This document shows, in pieces, positions 55,463-62,836 of a stretch of 64,000 nucleotides of DNA; position 1 is the first letter of the stretch, and every line of letters begins with the position of its first letter. The DNA is from Methanomicrobiales archaeon (lineage in GTDB: Archaea; Halobacteriota; Methanomicrobia; Methanomicrobiales; Methanospirillaceae). The notes under the pieces are model-generated. The model did no database searches. It saw only the letters and a program-made list of their open reading frames with translations, and was not told the DNA's origin. The stretch covers positions 33,943 to 97,942 of the forward strand of contig JAAYCY010000060.1 of NCBI GenBank assembly GCA_012729535.1, given 5' to 3'. A program made the translations under genes and the position numbers.

Positions 55463-56629
55463 TTACATCACCTGTGTTTTGTCAGGAATTACCGAATTTG
55501 AAAATCTCTTGTCAGATTTACCCTGAATACAGACATTATTGCCAACAATTACATTTTCCAATAAAATATTCGGAGAACTGATAACCCCGTTCCCCATAAT
55601 GACTCCGCAAGAGGAGCGTATTGGGGTGTTATCTAAAATAATAAAACCATCTTTATGGACAATTAATGAATTCTCTCCGATAGTGCACCCTTCACCAATG
55701 ACCGATCCGGAAATGCTGCAATGAGATGCAATGACTGCATCATTCATGATGATGGATTTATTGATGGTAGTATGGGAGTTCACCGTAACACGTGATCCAA
55801 TGCTGGTTCCTGGTTCGATAACTGCATGTGCCCCTATTTTACAATCTTCTCCAATAAAAACAGGTCCTGTAATAACTACTCCCGGTTTAATTTCTGTTCC
55901 TTTTCCTATGGATACTGGTCCTTGTATGACTGCAGACGAGCTTATAATACCCGCTTTTTGAGCCGTGATATCTGTAAGCAGTCTCTCATTCATCGTGAGC
56001 AAATCCCACGGATAAATGGCATCCTGCCAGGAATGTGCCTTTATCGCAGTAATTTTTGTGCCCAACCGGATTTCAGCATCGATTACTTCACTCATGCTAT
56101 TGTCTGCTATTCTCCAGACCAGTTCTGAACTAATATGATATATTCCACAACTGACCGTCATCCGGCTTGCCTTGATAGGTTTTTCTGTGATACTCGTTAC
56201 AATATCCCCTTCGATAGTTATAACTCCGAAATTTGAAGGTTGTTTGTGTGTGGTATATAAAAGAGAATTTTTTATGGTTATGATATCCCTGAGTGATCCT
56301 GAATCAATGTAATTATCACCGGGAATTACAAGAACATCATCCTTAATCATCCCCTTTGCACAAAGAAGGGCGTGTGCTGTCCCTAGCTGCTCTGCTTGCT
56401 GAACGATCATTACCGGGAAACTGAGCTGGGATAGGTGACGCATTACCTGCTCTTTTCGAAAGCCGACAACAACAATGATATCGCGAATTCCTGCATTTAC
56501 CAGCGAGTTGATGTTATGCTCAATAATTGGTTTGTTTGCAACGGGAATGAGAGCTTTCGGGCGGTTCTGTGTCAGTGGGCGAAGTCTTCTCCCTTCTCCC
56601 GCTGCAAGAATTACTGCCTTTAGGCTCAT
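55463..56629 (-). CDS. glmU: GlmU-like bifunctional sugar-1-phosphate nucleotidylyltransferase/acetyltransferase
   Basis: 388-aa protein of the archaeal GlmU type. The N-terminal nucleotidyltransferase domain has VILAAGEGRRLRPLTQNRPK (residues 6-25), QLGTAHALLCA near 80 and IPGDNYID near 102. The C-terminal half (about 235-375) is a left-handed beta helix of hexapeptide repeats (for example SIGKGTEIKPGVVITGPVFI, GEDCKIGAHAVIEPG). It is one of two adjacent paralogues, the other beginning at 57831. Which carries GlcN-1-P acetyltransferase activity is unknown. It overlaps its paralogue by 4 bp (ATGA). Confidence 0.87.
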   Translation of the reverse strand: MSLKAVILAAGEGRRLRPLTQNRPKALIPVANKPIIEHNINSLVNAGIRDIIVVVGFRKEQVMRHLSQLSFPVMIVQQAEQLGTAHALLCAKGMIKDDVLVIPGDNYIDSGSLRDIITIKNSLLYTTHKQPSNFGVITIEGDIVTSITEKPIKASRMTVSCGIYHISSELVWRIADNSMSEVIDAEIRLGTKITAIKAHSWQDAIYPWDLLTMNERLLTDITAQKAGIISSSAVIQGPVSIGKGTEIKPGVVITGPVFIGEDCKIGAHAVIEPGTSIGSRVTVNSHTTINKSIIMNDAVIASHCSISGSVIGEGCTIGENSLIVHKDGFIILDNTPIRSSCGVIMGNGVISSPNILLENVIVGNNVCIQGKSDKRFSNSVIPDKTQVM

Positions 56630-57831
56630 CTTCGTATCACCGTATTATCTTCAATTTTTCCCTCTACACAAGTATGAGGTCCGATTCTGCAATGATTGCC
56701 AATTATTGCACCAACATTCACAGAGCAGTTTATACCAAACAGGACATCGTCACCGATAACAGCACCGAATTTTTTTCTTCTGGTATCTGATCCACCAGCA
56801 TGGATGTGGCCTTTATCATGTCTTAAATTGGCAATTTTTGTTCCTGCTCCAAAATTACACCCGCTTCCAATGATGCTGTCACCGATATAGGAAAAATGGG
56901 GGACTTTGGAATTATCCATGATAATGGAGTTTTTAATCTCGGAACAATGCCCGATATGGCAATTATTTCCTACAGCAGTACCCGGTCTGATATATGCATG
57001 AGGTCCGATTCTGCAGTCAGATCCGATTATACATGGTCCCTCGATGTATGATCCTGCCAAAATTACGGTCCCCGGACCAATAATTACTTCTCCTTTGATT
57101 ATTACCCCGTCTTCTATTGTTCCATCCTGCTTTGGGGTGATGTTTTTTATCATTTCTTCATGAACTCCGAGGAGATCCCATGGAAAACCCATGTCTGCCC
57201 AAAAATCAATTAAAATGCCTTGGAGGGTTTTGTTATCAATATATGATCTCAAGGCATCGGTCAGCTCAAACTCACCCCTGGGAGAAGATGTGATATTTTT
57301 TAAAAAATCAAAAATGCTTATATCGAAATGATATATTCCGGCATTGATAAAATTACCCGGGGGATTTGGTGATTTCTCAACGAGGTCAACAATAAGGTCT
57401 CCTAAAAGACAGACTACTCCAAAGTCCTGAGGATGATTTGAGGTAAAGATTGCCATGGAAGGAGCTGGAGTTTCCATCATTTTTCTGATGTCTTCTGCTT
57501 TTAGAATCATATCTCCATTTAACAGGAGGAAATCTGTCTTAACATGGGGGGCTACGGTTAATAGTGCATCTCCTGTTCCAAGCTGGCGTTTTTGTGTTAC
57601 ATACCAGATTGACACACCAAGTGCTTTTCCATCTCCAAAGTATTCCCGTACTGATGATTCACCATATCCGACAACCAGGATAAACTCACATATTCCTGCT
57701 TCATGGGCAGAGCAGATGAGATGTTCGAGCATGGGCTTTCCCGCAAGTGGTAACATCACCTTCGGGCGTGAACCCGTCAAAGGTCGCATTCTTTTTCCTT
57801 CACCTGCTGCCAGGATGACACAAACAGTCAT
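56626..57831 (-). CDS. glmU: GlmU-like sugar-1-phosphate nucleotidylyltransferase, second paralogue
   Basis: 401-aa protein with the same layout. The nucleotidyltransferase domain starts VILAAGEGKRMRPLTGSRPK (residues 5-24), with GTGDALLT near 82 and LLNGDMIL near 99. The hexapeptide domain includes GPHAYIRPGTAVGNNCHIG and a C-terminal GCNFGAGTKIANLRHDKG near 325 that resembles the acetyltransferase active-site loop of GlmU more closely than the sister protein does. This suggests that it is the true bifunctional GlmU, by inference. It starts on the last base of the glmM stop (TAATG). Confidence 0.88.
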   Translation of the reverse strand: MTVCVILAAGEGKRMRPLTGSRPKVMLPLAGKPMLEHLICSAHEAGICEFILVVGYGESSVREYFGDGKALGVSIWYVTQKRQLGTGDALLTVAPHVKTDFLLLNGDMILKAEDIRKMMETPAPSMAIFTSNHPQDFGVVCLLGDLIVDLVEKSPNPPGNFINAGIYHFDISIFDFLKNITSSPRGEFELTDALRSYIDNKTLQGILIDFWADMGFPWDLLGVHEEMIKNITPKQDGTIEDGVIIKGEVIIGPGTVILAGSYIEGPCIIGSDCRIGPHAYIRPGTAVGNNCHIGHCSEIKNSIIMDNSKVPHFSYIGDSIIGSGCNFGAGTKIANLRHDKGHIHAGGSDTRRKKFGAVIGDDVLFGINCSVNVGAIIGNHCRIGPHTCVEGKIEDNTVIRR

Positions 57832-59087
57832 TATTTTGCCTCTCTTTTTGCAATCGTTATCATTTCTTCGCCTTTTTGCAGATATTTTTTAGCAATTTCT
57901 GGAGTTTTTCCTTCTGCGGTAAACCTGATTTTCGGCTCGGTTCCACTTGCCCTGACAAGGCACCATCCATCTTCTTCTTCTATTCGAATACCATCGGTTG
58001 GATTTACGGCACCAAGGGTATAGAGGAGGTCATGTGCATTATCAATCGGAATTGATCTTCTAAGGAGGGGATAACTGGGTATTGATGCTATTTCAGAAGA
58101 TAAATCCCATTCTCCTGCCATTTCACAAAACAATGCAGCAGCAAATGGACCATCGGGACAATGGGATATATCAGGGAATATCCAGGCACCGGATGGTTCA
58201 CCTCCGAAATCCCCCCACCTGACTAGAAGTTCTGAAACATACGCATCTCCAACTGGTGTTCTCCTGACCTCTGCAACCTCTTCTATAGCCATGGAAGTAT
58301 CATAGGTTGTGACGACCTGCTTTGCATCCAGGTATTTTGCAAAAAGGATGAGAAGGGTATCTCCGGAGATATAGGTACCATTTTTATCAAATGCCATCAT
58401 CCGATCAGCATCACCGTCATGGACGACAGCACAGGTAGCTTCGCTTTTTTTAATAAGAGGCGGTATATACAGGAGATGTTCAGGGAGTGGTTCAGATGGT
58501 CTTGCAAAATGCCCTGAGATATTCGCATTCACTGCAATCGTTTTGGCCCCCATTCTCGTAAGTAGATGGGGAGTGATTACTGAACCCGCTCCATTTCCGC
58601 AATCATTGATAACTTTGAGATCTTCCTTTATATGGATTTTTTTTGCGATAGCACTGGCATGTTCTTCAATCGCCTGTGTTGAAGATAGTATGCCCTGTTG
58701 TTTCCAGTTTTCCCATGGAATATCATCGATAGTATCTTCAATTTCCTTTTGCTGCTTTGATGAGAATGAGGATCCGTCCGGATTGAATAGTTTCATCCCG
58801 TTATATGGTTCAGGATTGTGTGATGCGGTAATCATACATGCTGCATCTGTGCACCGCCCTGCATATGCAACTGTCGGAGTTGGTGCAATTCCCCCATTGA
58901 AAACCGTTGCTCCTGTCGCACACGCCCCTGCACAAAAAGCAGATGAGAGAAGGGGCCCGGTTGTCCTGGTGTCATGTCCCATGACGATTCTGCGATTTTT
59001 AGACCCGACTGCCTTTCCCACCCTTAATGCCAGACTGATTAGGTTGTCATCATATTTCCGACGGATTCCGGAAGAACCAAACAGCAT
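57831..59087 (-). CDS. glmM: phosphoglucosamine mutase-type phosphohexomutase
   Basis: Converts glucosamine-6-P to glucosamine-1-P, or acts more broadly as phosphohexomutase. 418 aa from the ATG at 59087 (MLFGSSGIRRKYDD); a TTG at 59102 overlapping the upstream stop is an alternative. The phosphoserine loop is ITASHNPEPYNGMK near residue 86, the metal loop is DGDADRMMAF near 220, and the phosphate-binding RASGTEPKIRF is near 385. The operon position before two glmU-like genes and glmS supports the glucosamine substrate. Confidence 0.92.
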   Translation of the reverse strand: MLFGSSGIRRKYDDNLISLALRVGKAVGSKNRRIVMGHDTRTTGPLLSSAFCAGACATGATVFNGGIAPTPTVAYAGRCTDAACMITASHNPEPYNGMKLFNPDGSSFSSKQQKEIEDTIDDIPWENWKQQGILSSTQAIEEHASAIAKKIHIKEDLKVINDCGNGAGSVITPHLLTRMGAKTIAVNANISGHFARPSEPLPEHLLYIPPLIKKSEATCAVVHDGDADRMMAFDKNGTYISGDTLLILFAKYLDAKQVVTTYDTSMAIEEVAEVRRTPVGDAYVSELLVRWGDFGGEPSGAWIFPDISHCPDGPFAAALFCEMAGEWDLSSEIASIPSYPLLRRSIPIDNAHDLLYTLGAVNPTDGIRIEEEDGWCLVRASGTEPKIRFTAEGKTPEIAKKYLQKGEEMITIAKREAK

Positions 59088-59098
59088 AGTACAGAGGT

Positions 59099-59722
59099 TC
59101 AATCTTCATAGGTTTGAAGGTTCGCTCTTCCAAAAGGACAGAAATGCTGACATTTAAGGATATGCGCAGTTCCTGATGTTGAAGGGCCAATGAAGATTAC
59201 TTTTTCAGGTGAATACCTGTTAAAAAACTCACTTTCATTTTCCACCAGACCATCTCCGGAAATGAGAATTATATCTGCTTCTTCTGGTTTAGCTACCAGG
59301 GAATTACCTGCCAGTTTTTTTGCATCAGGCATCTCTCCGCAACAATAGATTCTCTTTCCCCTGATGGATTCTGATAATGCATCCCTGCAGAGTGAATGTT
59401 TTTCCTGTGAGCAGGCATGCAGTATTCTGTTTAAACATAAAAACCCGGAAACGGCATTAATTATTCCTGCTGCTGCTCCCCTCTGGACAGATTTTTTCAG
59501 TGGCGCATCTCCCATGAATGACGCCTTCGTTTTCACTTTGATTGGTTCTTCTGATACAAATACTGCAGAACGCCCCCCAAATATTACCTGGACCGGGACT
59601 CCCCTTTCATATGCGCACCGGCTTAGATCATAATCCGGGGTTATGACTACCGGGCTATCTTCGATTCCGCATTCTTCCATCATCGGTATCAATTTTTGAA
59701 CTGCCTTGTTTATTGGATGCAT
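59099..59722 (-). CDS. DUF364-like protein of unknown function
   Basis: A 207-aa protein. The C-terminal half reads like the heavy-metal chelation-type DUF364 fold: ADIILISGDGLVENESEFF, then KVIFIGPSTSGTAHIL near residue 175, which matches that family's GPST pattern. The N-terminal half (about 10-120) is not recognised. The ATG at 59722 (MHPINKAVQ) follows the pcm stop by 4 nt. A longer frame from 59752 would overlap pcm. Its place between pcm and glmM gives no clear functional clue. Confidence 0.7.
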   Translation of the reverse strand: MHPINKAVQKLIPMMEECGIEDSPVVITPDYDLSRCAYERGVPVQVIFGGRSAVFVSEEPIKVKTKASFMGDAPLKKSVQRGAAAGIINAVSGFLCLNRILHACSQEKHSLCRDALSESIRGKRIYCCGEMPDAKKLAGNSLVAKPEEADIILISGDGLVENESEFFNRYSPEKVIFIGPSTSGTAHILKCQHFCPFGRANLQTYED

Positions 59723-59726
59723 CTTA

Positions 59727-60383
59727 TCATTCTCTCTCTTCTCTCCACCCATATTCTCCGATTAAAGGGACAAATCTGACTGCTCCAAACCGCTCGGTGA
59801 AGAATTCATTATTTATTCGCCTAATACGAGTCAAAACCTGGATATACCTGTCTCCCACCGGTGCAACAATTCTTCCTCCCTCAACCAGTTGATCCTTAAG
59901 CGGTATTGGGATTTCGGGAGCCGCAGCAGTAATAAGAATTCCATCGTATGGACTCTTATCCGGGAATCCTAAAGTTCCGTCCCCGGTGATGATACAGATA
60001 TTGTCTATGCCGGCACGGTTCAGGTTTTCCTTTGCCTGGCTGGCAACCGGGCTGATCCGTTCAATAGTGATAACCTCCACTCCGCACTGGACCAGAATTG
60101 CTGCCTGATACCCGGAACCTGCTCCAATTTCCAGAATTTTTTCGCCCGGAGACGGGTTTAGGAGGTCGGTCATCACAGCTACAATGTACGGTTGTGATAT
60201 TGTCTGTCCATTTCCAATCGGGAGAGGATAATCACCGTATGCTTCTTTTTCGTATGCATGAGGGACGAAAAGATGCCTCGGCACCGTTTTCATCGCATTT
60301 AACACCCGGGGGTTGGCAATACCCCGTGCTTTTATCTGAGTATTGACCATCTGTTCGCGTTCAAGTGCCCGGGTATTATTCAT
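59727..60383 (-). CDS. pcm: protein-L-isoaspartate O-methyltransferase
   Basis: Repairs isoaspartyl residues using SAM. 218 aa. Conserved parts are VPRHLFVPHAYEKEAYGDYP near residue 35, GNGQTISQPYIVAVM near 57, the SAM motif ILEIGAGSGYQAAIL near 83 and TGDGTLGFPDKSPYDGILIT near 133. The ATG at 60383 (MNNTRALEREQMV) starts 1 nt after the SufB/D stop; a longer frame would run back into that gene. Confidence 0.94.
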   Translation of the reverse strand: MNNTRALEREQMVNTQIKARGIANPRVLNAMKTVPRHLFVPHAYEKEAYGDYPLPIGNGQTISQPYIVAVMTDLLNPSPGEKILEIGAGSGYQAAILVQCGVEVITIERISPVASQAKENLNRAGIDNICIITGDGTLGFPDKSPYDGILITAAAPEIPIPLKDQLVEGGRIVAPVGDRYIQVLTRIRRINNEFFTERFGAVRFVPLIGEYGWREERE

Positions 60384-60384
60384 T

Positions 60385-61497
60385 TCAGAATCCGGATTTT
60401 TCAGCAGCATCAATTGCGGCATTGATCTGGTTTTGTAAAACATCAGGTAAACCTTCAAGTTTTACATCCAGGAATCCACGGATAATTGTAGCTGTCGCTG
60501 TCTCTTCGTCCAATCCGCGAGCCATCAGGTATTCTATCTCATCCCGGGCGATTTTTCCAACTGCTGCTTCATGAGATAGTTCAGTATCAACCACGTCTCC
60601 TTTAATTTCAGGAATTGCATGAATTGTTCCGTCTCGGAGGATGAGGCCTTTGCATTCTATATGTCCCTTTGTTCCTTTTACCATCCCGTCAATTCTGCCC
60701 CTGGAAAGAATTGTTCCTCCAGTGGTGATGGCCCTGGTTATTAGTTCTGCACTTGTCCCTTTCGCTTCTAGAGTCGCAGTTGATCCAAGGTCCATAAAAG
60801 ATCCTGGTGTACAGACAACCACGCTGCTGAATCTGCCTACTGCCCCTTCTCCTTGTAACCGGCAGAGAGGGGCCATCTGGATCTTCCTGACGGGTTCCAT
60901 ACAGACATAATTTGACAGGAAAACTCCGTTCTCTTCTACAATTGCAACCGATCGTGGAAATACCGAGATATTTTGTCCCCAGTTATGAATCATGGTTGAA
61001 GTGACTTTTGCTCCTTTTCCGACATATATCTCGGTCACTCCAAGGTGGGCTCCACTGTTTCTCCTACTGGAACTGGTACAGCCGGAGATGATATGAAGTT
61101 CAGCGTTCTCTTCAGCGATAACGATATTGTGCACATGCTGGACAGGTGAATCTGACATGAAAAGACACGCCTGAAGGGGATAGATACTTTTTGTTCCTTT
61201 TTTGGCAATAATTACAAATCCTTTAGGATCTGGCCGGGATGCAACATACCTGGTGTATTTATCCTTATCGTTCGGAACTGCTTTCCAGATGTAATCACGA
61301 ATCCACGGGTATTGCTCAACTGCCCTGGCAAAAGTCAGAAATTCAATGCCCTGGCAATCAGATGTGATATGACAAACATCCTGGTCTTTTTGGAAGAAAC
61401 TACCTGATCTGTTCTTCATCTCCACTTCAAGACCAGTGAGGGCCAGTCTTTTCTGGTCAGCATCGGAGAGATCAGTCATCTGTATTGTGTTGTCCAT
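60385..61497 (-). CDS. SufB/SufD family Fe-S cluster assembly protein
   Basis: A 370-aa beta-helix scaffold protein of the SufB/SufD family. The C-terminal signature DTELSHEAAVGKIARDEIEY and LMARGLDEETATATIIRGF is clear, and the core includes ENAELHIISGCTS and TRAITTGGTILSRGRI. In most methanogens the gene lies beside the ATPase sufC. Here no sufC is adjacent: the 170 bp upstream is non-coding and pcm lies downstream. The absence of SufC in the window does not exclude one elsewhere. Minus-strand AAATATGA near 61547-61554 may be its TATA box. Confidence 0.9.
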   Translation of the reverse strand: MDNTIQMTDLSDADQKRLALTGLEVEMKNRSGSFFQKDQDVCHITSDCQGIEFLTFARAVEQYPWIRDYIWKAVPNDKDKYTRYVASRPDPKGFVIIAKKGTKSIYPLQACLFMSDSPVQHVHNIVIAEENAELHIISGCTSSSRRNSGAHLGVTEIYVGKGAKVTSTMIHNWGQNISVFPRSVAIVEENGVFLSNYVCMEPVRKIQMAPLCRLQGEGAVGRFSSVVVCTPGSFMDLGSTATLEAKGTSAELITRAITTGGTILSRGRIDGMVKGTKGHIECKGLILRDGTIHAIPEIKGDVVDTELSHEAAVGKIARDEIEYLMARGLDEETATATIIRGFLDVKLEGLPDVLQNQINAAIDAAEKSGF

Positions 61498-61667
61498 GGT
61501 TCAGCCTTTCTTTCATTATGTTATACCTTTGTCCACTTTATCGCTCTCATATTTACATGAAAAAACACAAGTCCTGTAATACATCTCAATCGGGAAATCC
61601 TTGAGTATTAAGAGTTTTTTAAGTTTTTCGTGATACAAAATCGCAACACGCAATATGAGCACTATTT
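61498..61667. other. intergenic gap without a recognised gene
   Basis: A 170-bp A/T-rich gap between the HAD phosphatase stop and the SufB/D start, both on the minus strand. It contains a likely promoter for SufB/D near 61547-61554 and several short A and T runs. No open frame of interest and no strong hairpin was seen. Confidence 0.5.
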
Positions 61668-62456
61668 TTATTTATTGGATGGTGTCTGCATCCCGCACAA
61701 TTCTGGCAACTCAGCAATAGAATTAATGTAGTGATCTGGTGTAACTTCGCAAGTATCTGTTTCTCCTGGTTTAAACTTACCTGTAAGGGTAATAATACCA
61801 GTCATCCCTGCAATTTGTGCCCCATTCACATCGGTCATGATATCATCCCCTATCATGGCGACCTGCTTAGGAGACATCTGAAGATCAGATAACGCATACC
61901 TGAAAAAGTTCAGGGAAGGTTTTCCCATAATAACTGCAGTTTTTCCAGATGCAAATTCCAGTGCCGTAACAAATGGTCCGGCACTAAGAGACAGGCCGTC
62001 AACATCTTTCCAGTACCTGTCTTTTTCCAGGGCTATCAGTTCTCCATCATTCATGAGAGAACGAAATGCGGAGTTCATGTGTTCATAGGTGAAGTTTTCA
62101 GCAGCATCACCAACGACTACAGTTGATGCTTCCGGGTCATGGTTAATACCAGCTCTGGCAAAATCATCCATTAATTCACTGGTAACAAGCAGGTTGCAGG
62201 TTTTAATCTTCTTTTCCGAAAGATAATGAAAAGCTGCTAATGCTGGCGTGTATATGTCATGATCAGATATTCCAGTATTCAGAAGCCTGAGTTTTTTTAT
62301 GACACTGTTCATGGATTTTCGTGATCCATTTGAAACAAACCTGTGCGGGATTTTCTCTTTGATAAGAAATGTAATTACTTCTGATGCCCCTGGAATCGGT
62401 TCATTTCCGATCATCAGTGTGCCATCAATGTCGAGAAGAAATGCCTGGATATTCAT
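61668..62456 (-). CDS. HAD-superfamily phosphatase, NagD/HDHD2-like (class IIA)
   Basis: A 262-aa HAD hydrolase. Motif I is LLDIDGTLM (Asp near residue 8), motif II is RFVSNGSRKS near 39, the KPSLNFFRYAL segment with the motif III lysine is near 197, and motif IV is MIGDDIMTDV near 217. A large C2 cap between motifs II and III places it with NagD- and HDHD2-like enzymes. The substrate is unknown. It is transcribed away from the tRNA genes. Confidence 0.88.
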   Translation of the reverse strand: MNIQAFLLDIDGTLMIGNEPIPGASEVITFLIKEKIPHRFVSNGSRKSMNSVIKKLRLLNTGISDHDIYTPALAAFHYLSEKKIKTCNLLVTSELMDDFARAGINHDPEASTVVVGDAAENFTYEHMNSAFRSLMNDGELIALEKDRYWKDVDGLSLSAGPFVTALEFASGKTAVIMGKPSLNFFRYALSDLQMSPKQVAMIGDDIMTDVNGAQIAGMTGIITLTGKFKPGETDTCEVTPDHYINSIAELPELCGMQTPSNK

Positions 62457-62540
62457 GATTTATTTATAGAAACCAGATATGATATGATTTCACTATGCTA
62501 TGTTGAATTACCGGTCCACACTGGATGCATCTGCATTAAT

Positions 62541-62548
62541 TATATATG
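62541..62548 (+). promoter_or_regulatory. TATA box of the tRNA-Gly/tRNA-Val pair
   Basis: TATATATG, centred about 32 nt before the first base of tRNA-Gly. A start about 25 nt downstream would leave a short 5' leader of about 7 nt. It is the only strong TATA match in the 120-bp gap to the divergent HAD gene. Confidence 0.6.
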
Positions 62549-62576
62549 GAATTGACGAGAACGTTATAGAGCATCT

Positions 62577-62647
62577 GCATCGATGGTCTAGAGGTATGAC
62601 TTTGGCCTTCCAAGCCAATAGCTCGGGTTCGAATCCCGATCGGTGCA
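62577..62647 (+). tRNA. tRNA-Gly (anticodon TCC)
   Basis: 71 nt. The acceptor GCATCGA pairs with TCGGTGC (one G-U), with discriminator A. The anticodon stem TTGGC/GCCAA holds loop CTTCCAA, giving anticodon TCC. The T arm has GGGTTCGAATCCC. CCA is not encoded. Confidence 0.95.
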
Positions 62648-62663
62648 CTCTTTCTTTTGTTGT

Positions 62664-62737
62664 GGGCTCGTGGTCTAGCTGGTTATGACGTCGCCTTCAC
62701 ACGGCGGAGATCCTGAGTTCGAATCTCAGCGGGCCCA
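62664..62737 (+). tRNA. tRNA-Val (anticodon CAC)
   Basis: 74 nt, 16 nt after tRNA-Gly and probably on the same transcript. Acceptor GGGCTCG pairs with CGGGCCC, with discriminator A. The anticodon stem TCGCC/GGCGG holds loop TTCACAC, giving anticodon CAC. The T arm has GAGTTCGAATCTC. CCA is not encoded. Confidence 0.95.
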
Positions 62738-62836
62738 TATTATGGACCTTTCTGAATATATTCTGTCAATTTTTAATAATTACCAGTTGCCGGCTGGTTC
62801 CTGGCAACAAAGTTCCAGCAATATTGAAAAAAAAGG

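Noticed and set aside
62527..62580. Direct repeat GCATCTGCAT at 62527-62536 and 62571-62580 near tRNA-Gly
   Set aside because: A 10-bp repeat alone is weak evidence for an attachment site; no integrase or mobile genes lie beside it.
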